Source of the DNA: an uncultured Alphaproteobacteria bacterium
Lineage (GTDB): Bacteria > Pseudomonadota > Alphaproteobacteria > HIMB59 > GCA-002718135
NCBI GenBank assembly: GCA_902541435.1
Contig: CACBQR010000003.1
Coordinates: 1-46,207, forward strand
Direction: 5' to 3'
Length of the DNA: 46,207 bases
Shown: one piece after another, positions 1 to 10,764 of the stretch
Layout: every line of letters begins with the position of its first letter
Numbering within the stretch: the first letter of the stretch is position 1
Notes under the pieces: model-generated
Databases searched by the model: none
Told to the model about the DNA's origin: nothing
The model's input: the letters and a program-made list of their open reading frames with translations, nothing else
Made by a program: the position numbers and the translations under genes

Positions 1-2
1 AG

Positions 3-1394
3 ATAATTGAACAACTTGCTAATAATATAAATAATAAAAAATTACCTCTGGATGATGTAGTTGATGAGTCAGATGAAAATATTAGAATTGTCTTAAAACC
101 AAAGACCAGAAATATTGATGCTGATAAATTAATAAGCTTATGTTTTAAATTAACTGACCTATCTATTAAGTACTCTTGTAATTTTAATGTTTTAATTGAT
201 GGTATAGAACCTAAACAAATTGGAATTATTGAAATACTTTCTAATTTTTTAGAACATCGAAAAGTTACAATTAAAAGAAAATCAAAATTTAATATTGAAA
301 AAATTAAAAAGAGACTAGAAATTCTAAAAGGGTATCAAATTGTCTTTAAAAATTTAAATTCTATAATAAAAATCATAAGAACAAAAGATAATCCCAAAAA
401 AGAATTAATTAAAAAATATAAATTATCTGATTTACAATGTGATTCAATTTTAAGTATGCGTTTAGGATCTCTTAGAAAGATTGATGAAAAAAATATTAAA
501 GATGAAATCCAAAAATTAAATGAAGAATTAAAATACCTTAACAAATTAATAAAAGATAAAAAAACATTAGATAAATTTATAGTAAGTGAATTAGATCTTA
601 TAAAAAGTGATTTAGATACAGATATAAAAGAAAGAAAATCTTTAATATCATCAGAACAAAATAATGATATTGATATTAGTATTGATGAATTCAAAGAAAT
701 TGAAAAATTTACTATAATCATTAATAAAGATTTTCAGCTCAAGAGAATTAAAGAGATAACTGATGAAAAGGAAATTGAAAAAATAAAAAAAGAAAATCTA
801 TTTTCAGTTAATTTAAATTCAAATCAAAAAATTCTCTTGTTTGTTTCTTCTGGTAAAGTTTACACGATAGATCCAAAAAATTTACCAGGTGGAAATAGTA
901 ATCCTAAATCATTTATTTATTTTGTCGACAGTATGCCAAATGATAAGGTTACTGGATTACTTTCATCAATCGATGAAGAACTCTTAATTGTATCCAAAAA
1001 AGCTAAAGGATTTATTAGTAATACTGAATCTCTTGTCACCAATCAAAAGAAAGGTAAGCAATTATTTAATTTAAAAAATAATGATGTCGTAATTAAAGTA
1101 TTAAATCTTACAAAAAAACAAATAGCTTGTGTTACAAAGTTGCAAAAAATGCTAATTTTTGAAATAGATTCTCTGCCAAAACTACAAAAGGGTGGGGGAG
1201 TTCAATTAATTAAAATCAAGAAAGATGATTTTTTATCCGATGTCACTCAATTAAACATCGAAGCTGGTTTAGAATGGAGTACTGGTTCTAAAAATAGAAA
1301 GTTGGATGATCTTGAGTTTTGGATTGGAAAGAGAGCTCAGGCTGGTAAAAAAGTGCCTAAGTTTTTCAATAAAAATTTGAAATTTGATGGTTAA
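3..1394 (+). CDS. parC: DNA topoisomerase IV subunit A, C-terminal part (5' truncated by window edge)
   Basis: Frame is open from the window start through the 456..1394 ORF; contains 'SMRLGSLRKIDEKNIKDEIQKLNEEL' and C-terminal beta-propeller-like repeats typical of ParC. Confidence 0.85.
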   Translation: MIEQLANNINNKKLPLDDVVDESDENIRIVLKPKTRNIDADKLISLCFKLTDLSIKYSCNFNVLIDGIEPKQIGIIEILSNFLEHRKVTIKRKSKFNIEKIKKRLEILKGYQIVFKNLNSIIKIIRTKDNPKKELIKKYKLSDLQCDSILSMRLGSLRKIDEKNIKDEIQKLNEELKYLNKLIKDKKTLDKFIVSELDLIKSDLDTDIKERKSLISSEQNNDIDISIDEFKEIEKFTIIINKDFQLKRIKEITDEKEIEKIKKENLFSVNLNSNQKILLFVSSGKVYTIDPKNLPGGNSNPKSFIYFVDSMPNDKVTGLLSSIDEELLIVSKKAKGFISNTESLVTNQKKGKQLFNLKNNDVVIKVLNLTKKQIACVTKLQKMLIFEIDSLPKLQKGGGVQLIKIKKDDFLSDVTQLNIEAGLEWSTGSKNRKLDDLEFWIGKRAQAGKKVPKFFNKNLKFDG

Positions 1395-1445
1395 TTTTAT
1401 TTATTTAAATATATTTAAGTTTACTGATACATTCCAATAGTAAAT

Positions 1446-1949
1446 ATGAAAAATATGTCTCTTATTTTAAGTACGATTAATAAATATGCTGGTTACTTTT
1501 GTGCATTTCTAGTAGTTCTCATGACAATAAACGTTTTTTTAGTAGTAGTATTAAGGTACTTATTTGGAATCAGTTTTATATGGATGCAAGAAACATATGT
1601 ATGGATGCATGCATATATTTTTATGGTTGGTGCTGGTTTCACATATTTAAATGACGATCATGTTCGTATTGATATAATTTATAGAAACTCATCAAAATTG
1701 TATCGTGTAATTGTTGATTTAGTAGGTAACATAGTTTTACTATTACCTTTTCTATATATAATTTGGTCTTACAGCTTTCCTTTTGTTTACAAATCTTGGC
1801 AAATGAATGAAGTGTCTAGAGAAGCTGGTGGTTTGACAATGATATTTTTATTAAAACTAGCAATTCTTATTTTTGCCTTTCTTCTTTTCATACAGGTAAT
1901 TTCAAAAGTTATTAATAATTTTATCAGTTTAAATTCAAATGACTCCTGA
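1446..1949 (+). CDS. TRAP transporter small permease (DctQ family)
   Basis: Four-TM ~167 aa protein immediately upstream of and overlapping a DctM-type large permease. Confidence 0.88.
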   Translation: MKNMSLILSTINKYAGYFCAFLVVLMTINVFLVVVLRYLFGISFIWMQETYVWMHAYIFMVGAGFTYLNDDHVRIDIIYRNSSKLYRVIVDLVGNIVLLLPFLYIIWSYSFPFVYKSWQMNEVSREAGGLTMIFLLKLAILIFAFLLFIQVISKVINNFISLNSNDS

Positions 1950-3312
1950 AGTATTAGCAGTAATAATGTTTTTAACAACTTTGTTGTTTTTGTTATTTGG
2001 TTTTCCTGTTGCTTTTACTTTAGCAGGATCATCTTTAATTTTTGCTTTTGTAGGTGATCTATTAGGAGTGTTTAATTTTAAAATGCTTCTTTTCTTCCCT
2101 CAAAGAATTTATGGTGTGATGATTAATGAAGCTCTTGTTGCTGTACCTCTATTTATTTTTATGGGAGTTATGCTTGAAAAAACAAAAATTGCAGCAAAAC
2201 TTTTAGACTCTATAGGAGATTTATTTGGATCAGTAAGAGGTGGATTAGGAATAGGTGTTATCTTAGTTGGGATGTTGCTTGCTGCATCTACAGGAATAGT
2301 TGGAGCAACAGTAGTAACTATGGGAATGCTTGCATTGCCAAGTATGCTCAAAGCAGGTTATGATGAAAAAATTGCTACGGGAACAATTTGTGCTTCAGGA
2401 ACCTTAGGACAAATAATTCCTCCTTCAATTGTTTTAATACTGCTAGCTGAAATGTTGCAGGGAGCAAATGAAGAGGCTGGTCTTTTAACAGGAGACTTGG
2501 CACCACTACCAGTAACTGCAATAGATTTATTTGCCGGAGCTCTTTTACCTGGTTTAATGTTAGTAGGATTTTTTATTATCTACATTCTTTTTACTGCTAG
2601 ATTACATCCAGATAAATTACCTCTTAAAATTTCTGATAAACCCAAAGTTGAAATATGGAAAAATGCTCTGTTTGAAGTAATCCCACCTATATTTTTAATT
2701 TTAGCAGTTCTTGGATCAATTTTTCTTGGTGTAGCTACTCCAACTGAATCTGCGTCTGTTGGTGCTGCAGGTGCTGCTATTTTAGCTTTATTAAGAAGGG
2801 ATCTAAATCTTAAAAATATTTCAGAAGCTGCAATTACGACAGTAAAAATGAGTTCATTTGTTTTTATCATTTTAATTGGAGCATCAATGTTTTCTTTAGT
2901 ATTCAGAGGATTTCAAGGAGATGAAATGATTAGTAATTTTTTAACTAATATACCAGGTGGAGAGTATGGTGCTTTATTTATAGTAATGTTAACTATTTTT
3001 ATATTGGGTTTTTTCCTTGATTATATTGAAATTATATTTGTTATTATCCCATTAGTAGGTCCAGGATTAATTGCGAACGGAGCTGATCCTTTGTGGCTGG
3101 GAATTTTAATTTCTCTTAATTTACAAACAAGTTTTCTAACGCCTCCATTTGGATTTTCATTATTTTTTTTAAGAGGTGTTGCTCCAGAAAATGTAAAAAC
3201 ATCTAATATATATGCCGGTGTTATTCCTTTTATTTTTATACAAATACTTGCAATAATCTTAGTATTCGCGTTCCCACAAATAGCAACTTGGCTTCCAAGG
3301 TTAATAAACTAA
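1939..3312 (+). CDS. TRAP transporter large permease (DctM family)
   Basis: 457 aa polytopic protein with DctM-like motifs (GASTGIVGATVVTMGMLALPSMLKAGYD, CASGTLGQIIPPSIVLI). Confidence 0.93.
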   Translation: MTPEVLAVIMFLTTLLFLLFGFPVAFTLAGSSLIFAFVGDLLGVFNFKMLLFFPQRIYGVMINEALVAVPLFIFMGVMLEKTKIAAKLLDSIGDLFGSVRGGLGIGVILVGMLLAASTGIVGATVVTMGMLALPSMLKAGYDEKIATGTICASGTLGQIIPPSIVLILLAEMLQGANEEAGLLTGDLAPLPVTAIDLFAGALLPGLMLVGFFIIYILFTARLHPDKLPLKISDKPKVEIWKNALFEVIPPIFLILAVLGSIFLGVATPTESASVGAAGAAILALLRRDLNLKNISEAAITTVKMSSFVFIILIGASMFSLVFRGFQGDEMISNFLTNIPGGEYGALFIVMLTIFILGFFLDYIEIIFVIIPLVGPGLIANGADPLWLGILISLNLQTSFLTPPFGFSLFFLRGVAPENVKTSNIYAGVIPFIFIQILAIILVFAFPQIATWLPRLIN

Positions 3313-3317
3313 AAAAA

Positions 3318-3341
3318 AAGAGGTCTCAAAAGAGACCTCTT
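3318..3341. terminator. Bidirectional intrinsic terminator between convergent TRAP genes
   Basis: Perfect 10-bp stem aagaggtctc-aaaa-gagacctctt flanked by A-tract and T/A-rich sequence. Confidence 0.85.
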
Positions 3342-3362
3342 AAAAATTTAAAATTTAAAATA

Positions 3363-4475
3363 TTATACTGAATCAGGAAATTTAAATGGTAAATCTCTTA
3401 TACGTGAGAAGTTTTGCTCACCTTTAGTAAACCATTCTTTAATAACTTTTCTGAAAGATAATAAGTGATTTGTTATAGCTTTTGTTTCAGAGTTAATAGA
3501 ACCCCTCTCAAAAACAACTTCACCTGCTGCATTACCAAGAGCTATTAAAACCTCATCTGGGAAAGTTTTAATTTCAACGTTATGTTCATTAACAAGTTTT
3601 TGTAATGCTGGTCCATTAATGGCTTGGAAACGACTAAATACAGTCATGTTGAAAGATTTAGCTAAATCATCGATTAAGCCTTGAGTGTCACTGTCAAGTG
3701 CTTCCCATGCTTTAAGATCCATTGATAAATCTAGAAGAGTAGATGGTTCATGCCATCCTGGTCCATAATAATACTTTGCAGCTTGATATAATCCAGCACC
3801 TAAATCTGCTGCTGGGCATATCCATTCTGCTGCATCAACTGCACCAGAAGTTAAAGCTGGTAAAACATCTGGTCCTGCAAGCAATACAGGTGTAGCTCCA
3901 AGTTTTTCAATAGTTCTACCACCTAAACCAGGCATTCTCATTTTTAGACCTTTATAGTCATCAGGAGTATTGATTTCTTTGTTAAACCAACCACCCATTT
4001 GGTTTCCTGTGTTGCCCATAGGTAAAAATTTAACACCAAGTGCATTATAAATTTTGTCAGCAGCTTCAATACCACCTCCATAATAGCACCATGCATTTTG
4101 CTCCATTGCATTCATTCCAAATGGGCATGTTGCTACGAACTCAATTGCATCAGATAGGTTTGGCCAATAATAAGGAGCTCCATAAGCTGCTTGAGCTGCA
4201 CCAGATCTTACTGCATCTAATGCTTCAAGTCCTGGAACAAGTTCACCAGCATGATAAACTTTAACTTTAAGCTTTTCAGAATATCTATTTATGTTATCTC
4301 CAAAACCTTGGATAGCCTGTCCTAATGGACCAGCTTTACCAAAAGCACTACAAATGATCCACTCTTGATGACCGCCAGCTATTGCTGGAGCTGCTAAAGT
4401 AGAAGCACCAACTGCAGCAGCACCTGCTACACCAGCTTTCTTTAGAAACTCACGTCTTTTTAAATTTTTTTTCAT
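3363..4475 (-). CDS. TRAP transporter substrate-binding protein (TakP/DctP-like), Tat signal peptide
   Basis: Start at 4475 preferred (GGAGG upstream; MKKNLKRREFLKKAGVAGAAAVGAS Tat-like signal); motifs GLKMRMPGLGGRTIEKLGATPVLL and YYYGPGWHEP resemble 2-oxo-acid TRAP SBPs. Confidence 0.88.
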   Translation of the reverse strand: MKKNLKRREFLKKAGVAGAAAVGASTLAAPAIAGGHQEWIICSAFGKAGPLGQAIQGFGDNINRYSEKLKVKVYHAGELVPGLEALDAVRSGAAQAAYGAPYYWPNLSDAIEFVATCPFGMNAMEQNAWCYYGGGIEAADKIYNALGVKFLPMGNTGNQMGGWFNKEINTPDDYKGLKMRMPGLGGRTIEKLGATPVLLAGPDVLPALTSGAVDAAEWICPAADLGAGLYQAAKYYYGPGWHEPSTLLDLSMDLKAWEALDSDTQGLIDDLAKSFNMTVFSRFQAINGPALQKLVNEHNVEIKTFPDEVLIALGNAAGEVVFERGSINSETKAITNHLLSFRKVIKEWFTKGEQNFSRIRDLPFKFPDSV

Positions 4476-4602
4476 ATGTCCTCCCGAGATAATATGAATT
4501 AATATCTGAGATTTATACAAAAATCGTATTTGTATCAATTTCTAATGGTATTAAATATTAACAAAATTTACTAAATCAAACCTCTAAAACTAGAAATTAC
4601 TT

Positions 4603-5778
4603 TTAAAAACTGGATATTCCAGTCTGATTTTTTCCTAAAATTAATGAATGAATATCCTCTGCGCCTTCGTATGTTTTAACAGTTTCTAAATTAACCAGAT
4701 GTCTCATGATATGATATTCTTCTAATAACCCATTTGCCCCAAGCATATCACGAGCATTTCTTATTATGTCTAAAGATTTTTTACAGTTATTTTTTTTCAA
4801 AATACTAATTGCATTAATGATATCTTTTCCGTCATCTAAAGCTTTAGAACTTAAAAGACATGATGCTAGTCCTAGATTTATTTCTATTTGCATCTCAGAT
4901 AATTTTTTTTGAATTAATTGATTTGATGCTAAAGGTTTTTTAAACATAATTCTATTTTCTACATAGTCTTTTGCAATTAACCAGCATTCAGATGCTGAAC
5001 CTAAAACACCCCAGCTAATTCCAAATCTTGCTTTATTGAGACAACTAAAAACTGATCTCCATCCTTTGGTATTTTCTAAACACAAATTATTTGGAACAAA
5101 AACATTATTTAAAATTATTTGACCAGTCGGACTAATTTTTAAGCTTGTTTTATTTTCTATTGTTGAAGTATTTAATCCTTCAGTATTTTTTTCAATTATA
5201 AAACCTTTAATATTTTTGTAATCTTTATTATCTTCAATTGCCCAAATAATAAATATATCTGCAATTGGTGCGTTTGTAATCCAGTTTTTAGATCCATTTA
5301 AAATATATCCATTTTTAGTTTTTTTAAATGAAGTTTTCATTGAAGCAGGATCAGAACCAGCTTCGCTTTCTGTTAAACCAAAGCAACCAATTTTTTCTCC
5401 TTTAATTAATTGTGGAAGATATTTATCTTTTTGTTCCTGAGATCCAAATTCATTTATTGGATGTATCACAAGAGAAGATTGAACAGATATTGAAGATCTG
5501 TAGCTGCTATCTATTTTTTCAAACTCATATGCTACAAGTCCATACGCTAAATTTGATGTACCAGAACCACCATGTGTTTTAACTGTTTGTCCTAAAACTC
5601 CAAGTGATCCAAATTTTGGATAGAGGTTTTGATCAAATTCATTTTTTCTATTTCTTTCAACTACTGTAGGTTTAAGTTCATTATTACAAAAATCCCTTAC
5701 ATTTTTCTGAATATTACTTTCTTCTTCATTTAAATGACTTTGAATATAAAATGGATCAAACCAATTATTTTCTTTCAT
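4603..5778 (-). CDS. gcdH: Acyl-CoA dehydrogenase, probable glutaryl-CoA dehydrogenase
   Basis: C-terminus RDMLGANGLLEEYHIMRHLVNLETVKTYEGAEDIHSLILGKNQTGI matches the GcdH pattern. Confidence 0.82.
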   Translation of the reverse strand: MKENNWFDPFYIQSHLNEEESNIQKNVRDFCNNELKPTVVERNRKNEFDQNLYPKFGSLGVLGQTVKTHGGSGTSNLAYGLVAYEFEKIDSSYRSSISVQSSLVIHPINEFGSQEQKDKYLPQLIKGEKIGCFGLTESEAGSDPASMKTSFKKTKNGYILNGSKNWITNAPIADIFIIWAIEDNKDYKNIKGFIIEKNTEGLNTSTIENKTSLKISPTGQIILNNVFVPNNLCLENTKGWRSVFSCLNKARFGISWGVLGSASECWLIAKDYVENRIMFKKPLASNQLIQKKLSEMQIEINLGLASCLLSSKALDDGKDIINAISILKKNNCKKSLDIIRNARDMLGANGLLEEYHIMRHLVNLETVKTYEGAEDIHSLILGKNQTGISSF

Positions 5779-5830
5779 ACAATATTAGCCAATATCATTA
5801 TTTTAATGTAAATAACCACAAAAAATTATT

Positions 5831-6250
5831 ATGCAAAATAAGAATATATTTATTGCTTCAGACCATGCTGGATTTGACATCAAAACTAAATTGTTAAAGT
5901 ATTTTCCGAAAATTAAAGATTTAGGAACAAAGACAGATGAGAGTGTTGACTATCCTGATTTTGCACACAAATTAACTAAAGAGGTTCTTAAGAATAAGAA
6001 AAACGTTGGTATTCTAATCTGTGGAACTGGTGTTGGTATGAGTATTGCTGCTAATAGAAAAAAAGGAATTAGGGCTGGTCTTGCTAATAATTCAAAAATA
6101 GCAAGATTGATAAGAAAGCACAATGATGCTAATGTACTTGTTTTACCAGGTAGATTTATAAATACTAGCGAGGCAAAAAAAAGTGTTCAGGCTTTTCTTT
6201 CTACAAAGTTTGAGTCAGGACGACATAAAAGAAGGATTAAAAAATTATGA
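5831..6250 (+). CDS. rpiB: Ribose-5-phosphate isomerase B
   Basis: [39 protein letters not shown] motifs. Confidence 0.93.
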   Translation: MQNKNIFIASDHAGFDIKTKLLKYFPKIKDLGTKTDESVDYPDFAHKLTKEVLKNKKNVGILICGTGVGMSIAANRKKGIRAGLANNSKIARLIRKHNDANVLVLPGRFINTSEAKKSVQAFLSTKFESGRHKRRIKKL

Positions 6251-7536
6251 TTTCAGATTTGTTTACTAAAGGAATTAAAGAAGCAGACCCAGAGGTTTAC
6301 GGAACTCTAAGTCGTGAATTAGAAAGACAGCAAAACCAAATAGAGTTGATTGCATCTGAAAACATTGCATCAAGATCAATTCTAAATGCTCAAGGCTCTG
6401 TTATGACAAATAAATATGCAGAAGGGTATCCTGGTAAACGATATTATGGAGGATGTGAATTCGTAGATCAAGCAGAAGAAATTGCTTTAGAAAGAGTTAA
6501 AAAACTTTTCAATTGTAAATTTGCAAACTTACAACCACATAGTGGAGCGCAGGCAAACCAAGCAGTTTTTCTAGCTTTACTTCAACCGCATGATACTATT
6601 TTAGGTATGTCACTTGCATCTGGAGGCCACTTAACTCACGGAGCAAAACCTAACTTATCTGGTAAATGGTTTAATGCTGTTCAATATGGTGTAAAAAAAG
6701 ATGGTAATGATAAAGATTTAATTGATTATGATGAAGTTGAAGCTTTAGCATTAGAGCATAAACCAAAAATGATAATAGCGGGAGCTTCTGCTTACCCTAG
6801 AACAATAGATTGGAAAAAGTTTAGAGAAATAGCTGATAAAGTAGGAGCATATTTTTTAGTTGATATGGCTCACTACTCTGGTTTGATTGCTGGTAAACAA
6901 TATCCAAATCCTATTGAGCATGCTCACGTAGTAACTTCAACAACACACAAAACTTTAAGAGGCGCAAGAAGTGCAATGATTTTAACTAATCATGAAGATT
7001 TATACAAAAAAATTAATTCTGCGGTTTTCCCTGGATTACAAGGTGGTCCACTAATGCATGTAATTGCAGCTAGAGCCGTTTGCTTTGGTGAAGCACTTAA
7101 ACCTGAATTCGAAGAATATATAAAAAATGTAATTGCTAGTGCTAAAGTTATGGCAAAAACTTTAGTTGATAGAGGATTTAGAATTGTTACTGGAGGTACT
7201 GATTCACATATAGTGTGGTTAGATTTAACGCCAAAAGGTTTAACTGGTGATAAAGCTGAAAAAATTTTAGAAGAAGTTGGATTGGCTTGTAATAAAAATG
7301 CAATTCCTTATGATCCTAATCCTCCAAAAATAACTAGTGGACTTAGATTTGGAACTGCCGCTGCTACGACCAGAGGTTTTAATCAGAAAGATTTTGAACA
7401 AGTTGGAAATATGATTGCTGATATTTTGGATAGTCTTTTACTTGAAGAAAACGAGAGAACTGAAGTTTTTAATAAAACAAGAAAAGATGTAATTGAGCTT
7501 TGCAAAAAATATCCAATTTATAGTGAGGCATTTTAA
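6247..7536 (+). CDS. glyA: Serine hydroxymethyltransferase
   Basis: [44 protein letters not shown] motifs. Confidence 0.98.
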   Translation: MISDLFTKGIKEADPEVYGTLSRELERQQNQIELIASENIASRSILNAQGSVMTNKYAEGYPGKRYYGGCEFVDQAEEIALERVKKLFNCKFANLQPHSGAQANQAVFLALLQPHDTILGMSLASGGHLTHGAKPNLSGKWFNAVQYGVKKDGNDKDLIDYDEVEALALEHKPKMIIAGASAYPRTIDWKKFREIADKVGAYFLVDMAHYSGLIAGKQYPNPIEHAHVVTSTTHKTLRGARSAMILTNHEDLYKKINSAVFPGLQGGPLMHVIAARAVCFGEALKPEFEEYIKNVIASAKVMAKTLVDRGFRIVTGGTDSHIVWLDLTPKGLTGDKAEKILEEVGLACNKNAIPYDPNPPKITSGLRFGTAAATTRGFNQKDFEQVGNMIADILDSLLLEENERTEVFNKTRKDVIELCKKYPIYSEAF

Positions 7537-7989
7537 ATGAGATGCCCCTTCTGTAGTAATGAAGATACACAAGTAAAAGATTCAAGACCTACGGAAGATA
7601 ATACAGCTATAAGAAGAAGAAGAGTTTGTGATGCTTGCGGCTCTAGATTTACAACTTTTGAAAGAATTCAGTTAAGAGATTTGGTTGTAATGAAAAGTAA
7701 TGGTCAAAAAGAAAATTTTGATAGAGATAAAATGTATAGATCTCTTTCTTTGGCTTTAAGAAAAAGAAATGTTGATAATGAAAAAATTGAAAAAATTGTA
7801 AATGCTATTGTAAGAAAATTAGAAAACTCAGGTGAAACTGATATAAAATCTAATATCATTGGTCAGTATATCATGGAAGCTTTAATGCATTTGGATCAGG
7901 TAGCATACGTCAGATTTGCATCAGTTTACAAAAATTTTAGAGAAGCAAAAGATTTTGAAGATTTCTTAGGTAATTTAGAAGATAAATAA
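7537..7989 (+). CDS. nrdR: Transcriptional repressor NrdR
   Basis: [43 protein letters not shown] zinc ribbon. Confidence 0.97.
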   Translation: MRCPFCSNEDTQVKDSRPTEDNTAIRRRRVCDACGSRFTTFERIQLRDLVVMKSNGQKENFDRDKMYRSLSLALRKRNVDNEKIEKIVNAIVRKLENSGETDIKSNIIGQYIMEALMHLDQVAYVRFASVYKNFREAKDFEDFLGNLEDK

Positions 7990-7995
7990 TTTTAA

Positions 7996-9078
7996 GTGTC
8001 TCAACAAAATGTAAAGATGATGAATTTAGCACATGATATTGCTAAAAAAAAATTTGGAAAAACTTTCCCCAACCCCACTGTGGGCTGTGTAATTGCAAAA
8101 AATTCAAAAATAATTTCTAAAGCTGTAACAAATAAATCAGGAAGACCTCATGCGGAAGAAATAGCTCTAGCTAAAGCTGGCCATAAAGCCAAAGGAGCTT
8201 CAATGTATGTAACATTAGAACCATGTTTTCACAGTTCAAAAGATGGATCATGCACAGATCAAATATTAAGATCAGGAATTAAAGAAATATTTATATCTGC
8301 GGCTGATCCAGATGTAAGAACTAATTATAAAAGTATTAAAAAGTTAAAAAAAAATAATGTAATTGTAAATGTAGGTTTAGAAAAGAATAGAACATATAAT
8401 TTAAACAAATTTTTTTTTAAAAGTGTATTAAAGAAAAAACCATTTACAAAAGTTAAAATTGCAACTTCTACAGATGAAAAAATTGCATGGCATGATTATA
8501 AAAGTAAATGGATATCTAATAAATCAAGTAGAGAATATGCTCATAAGTTAAGATCAATGAGTCAAGCTATTTTAACTACTTCAAAAACTGTATTAAAAGA
8601 TGATCCAAGATTAACTATAAGATTAAAAAAAAATTTAGAGCAACATATTCCAATTATAATAATTGATAATAATCTAAAAATACCAATGAAATCACAAATA
8701 TTAAAAGATATATCTAAAAAAAGAATTATTATCTTTACTTCTAAAAAAAATAAAAAATCTGAAAATTTAATTAAATTAGGATGTGAAATTATTTTTTGTA
8801 AATTAAATAAAAACAAAAAACTAAATTTAAAAAATATTTTTAGTAAAATATACTCATTAAAAATATCAGATTTATTAGTTGAAGCAGGGGGTATTTTTTT
8901 TACAGAATTGTTAAATAAAAATTTAGTAGATGAAATTCATTTATTTAAATCCAAAATTATTATAGGAAAACATGGTAAGCCAGCAATTGTTGGAAAAAAA
9001 CTTAGTCAATTACATTTATCTTTAAATGAAAGAAAAAAATTCAAAAACGACATATATACAAACTATCAGGTGAATTAA
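7996..9078 (+). CDS. ribD: Bifunctional riboflavin deaminase/reductase RibD (GTG start)
   Basis: NPTVGCVIAKNSKI, HAEEIAL, YVTLEPCFHSSKDGSCTDQIL deaminase motifs plus reductase domain. Confidence 0.93.
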   Translation: MSQQNVKMMNLAHDIAKKKFGKTFPNPTVGCVIAKNSKIISKAVTNKSGRPHAEEIALAKAGHKAKGASMYVTLEPCFHSSKDGSCTDQILRSGIKEIFISAADPDVRTNYKSIKKLKKNNVIVNVGLEKNRTYNLNKFFFKSVLKKKPFTKVKIATSTDEKIAWHDYKSKWISNKSSREYAHKLRSMSQAILTTSKTVLKDDPRLTIRLKKNLEQHIPIIIIDNNLKIPMKSQILKDISKKRIIIFTSKKNKKSENLIKLGCEIIFCKLNKNKKLNLKNIFSKIYSLKISDLLVEAGGIFFTELLNKNLVDEIHLFKSKIIIGKHGKPAIVGKKLSQLHLSLNERKKFKNDIYTNYQVN

Positions 9079-9668
9079 TGTTTACAGGTATTATTCAAGA
9101 TTTAGGAAAAATAAAAAACAAAGATGTGGGACTTTACCAAATATCTACAAATCTTGATTTGAGTAATTGTAAGGAAGGTTCTTCAATTTCTTGTAATGGA
9201 GTGTGTCTTACAGCAAAAAATATAACTCCATCAAAAAACAATTCATTTAGCTTTGATGTGAACATAGGAGAAGAAACTTTGAAAAGAACAAATCTTGCTA
9301 ACTCTATTCTAAAAAATGAAAATATTAATTTGGAAAAATCTCTTCAGATAGGTGACGAAATCAGTGGCCACTTTGTTTATGGTCATGTTGATACTACAAC
9401 TAATGTAAGTGATATTTTAGAACTTGAAAATAGTTGGGAATATCATTTTGAAAAAAAATTTAATAAAAACAATAGATTTATTGTTGAAAAAGGATCAATT
9501 TCAATAAATGGTATTTCTTTAACAATAGCAAAAGTAGAAAATAATACTTTTATGATTTCTGTCATTGATCATACATTTCATAATACTAATTTAAAATTTT
9601 TAAAAAAAAGTGATCAAGTAAATATTGAATTTGATTATCTTGCCCGTTTCATCTTGAATAATGAATAA
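9078..9668 (+). CDS. ribE: Riboflavin synthase alpha chain
   Basis: MFTGIIQDLGKI N-terminus; duplicated lumazine-binding domains (ISGHFVYGHVDT). Confidence 0.93.
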   Translation: MFTGIIQDLGKIKNKDVGLYQISTNLDLSNCKEGSSISCNGVCLTAKNITPSKNNSFSFDVNIGEETLKRTNLANSILKNENINLEKSLQIGDEISGHFVYGHVDTTTNVSDILELENSWEYHFEKKFNKNNRFIVEKGSISINGISLTIAKVENNTFMISVIDHTFHNTNLKFLKKSDQVNIEFDYLARFILNNE

Positions 9669-10764
9669 AGATAACATTGAAGAAAGTTTATCTTCTATTG
9701 AAGAAATCATAGAAGATGCAAGAAATGGTAAAATGTATATTCTTGTCGATGATCCCTATAGAGAAAATGAAGGTGATTTAATCATTCCCGCTCAATATGC
9801 TAGCCCTCAAACTATTAATTTTATGGCAAAGCATGGAAGGGGATTAATTTGTTTAGCATTAACTAAGGATAGAATAGAAGAATTGGAACTTCCCTTAATG
9901 AACCCAAGTAATATAAAAAATGATTTAACTGCTTTTACTGTTTCGATTGAAGCAAAAGAAGGAGTCACAACCGGAATATCTGCAGCTGATAGAGCTCATA
10001 CAATATCAGTCGCTGTAAATAATAATAGAAACAAGAATGATCTTGTTTATCCTGGACATGTTTTTCCTCTTATGGCTTGGGATGGGGGCGTTTTAGTACG
10101 TGCTGGTCATACAGAGGCAGCAGTTGATATTTCAAAACTTGCAGATTTAAATCCTTCTGGCGTTATTTGTGAAATTATGAGCGAAGATGGATCTATGGCT
10201 AGATTACCAGAAATTATCAAGTTTGCAAAATTACATAATTTGAAAGTAGGAACGGTTAGTGATTTAATTAAGTTTAGACTTAAAAAAATTAAAATTGTCG
10301 AACAGATCTTCGAAAGGCCATTTGAAAGTGAGATGGGGTCACAATTTACTCTAAAAGTATTTCAAAATACTATTTCTGGTGAAAAGCATTACGCTCTAGT
10401 AAAAAATTTAAGTGATGTAAAGCAACCTGTGCTTGTTAGAATGCACAGATTAGATGTCACAAAGGATATATTTGAAGAAAAAAATATTTTTGGAAGTGAA
10501 ATTAAGTCTGCCTTTCAGCTTATAGAGAAGAACGGATCAGGAGCTATAGTATTAATAAATAGTGACATGTCACCAAATATACTCAAAACTTTTAATAAAA
10601 GAAAAAGATCAAAAAATAAATTAGAATTAAGAGAATATGGTGTAGGCGCTCAGATTTTATCATTACTTCAAATAAATAAAATTATATTATTAACAAATAC
10701 TAAGAAAAGAATTATTGCCTTGGATGGATTTAATATTGAAATAGTTGATCAGAGAAAAATATGA
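9661..10764 (+). CDS. ribB: 3,4-dihydroxy-2-butanone-4-phosphate synthase with degenerate GTP cyclohydrolase II-like C-terminal domain
   Basis: RibB motifs (VDDPYRENEGDLIIPAQYA, AKHGRGLICLAL, RAGHTEAAVDISKLA); RibA-like C-terminus lacks the zinc Cys set. Confidence 0.92.
   Translation: MNKDNIEESLSSIEEIIEDARNGKMYILVDDPYRENEGDLIIPAQYASPQTINFMAKHGRGLICLALTKDRIEELELPLMNPSNIKNDLTAFTVSIEAKEGVTTGISAADRAHTISVAVNNNRNKNDLVYPGHVFPLMAWDGGVLVRAGHTEAAVDISKLADLNPSGVICEIMSEDGSMARLPEIIKFAKLHNLKVGTVSDLIKFRLKKIKIVEQIFERPFESEMGSQFTLKVFQNTISGEKHYALVKNLSDVKQPVLVRMHRLDVTKDIFEEKNIFGSEIKSAFQLIEKNGSGAIVLINSDMSPNILKTFNKRKRSKNKLELREYGVGAQILSLLQINKIILLTNTKKRIIALDGFNIEIVDQRKI

Noticed and set aside
335-721. Minus-strand 128 aa ORF opposite parC
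   Set aside because: Antisense to a clear ParC frame; low-complexity Ser/Ile/Phe composition expected from the complement of an AT-rich gene
1787-2870. Minus-strand ORFs 1787-1978, 2109-2351, 2580-2870
   Set aside because: Antisense shadows of dctQ/dctM with no recognisable domain
4040-4264. Plus-strand 74 aa ORF rich in His/Gln/Leu
   Set aside because: Antisense shadow of the TRAP binding protein
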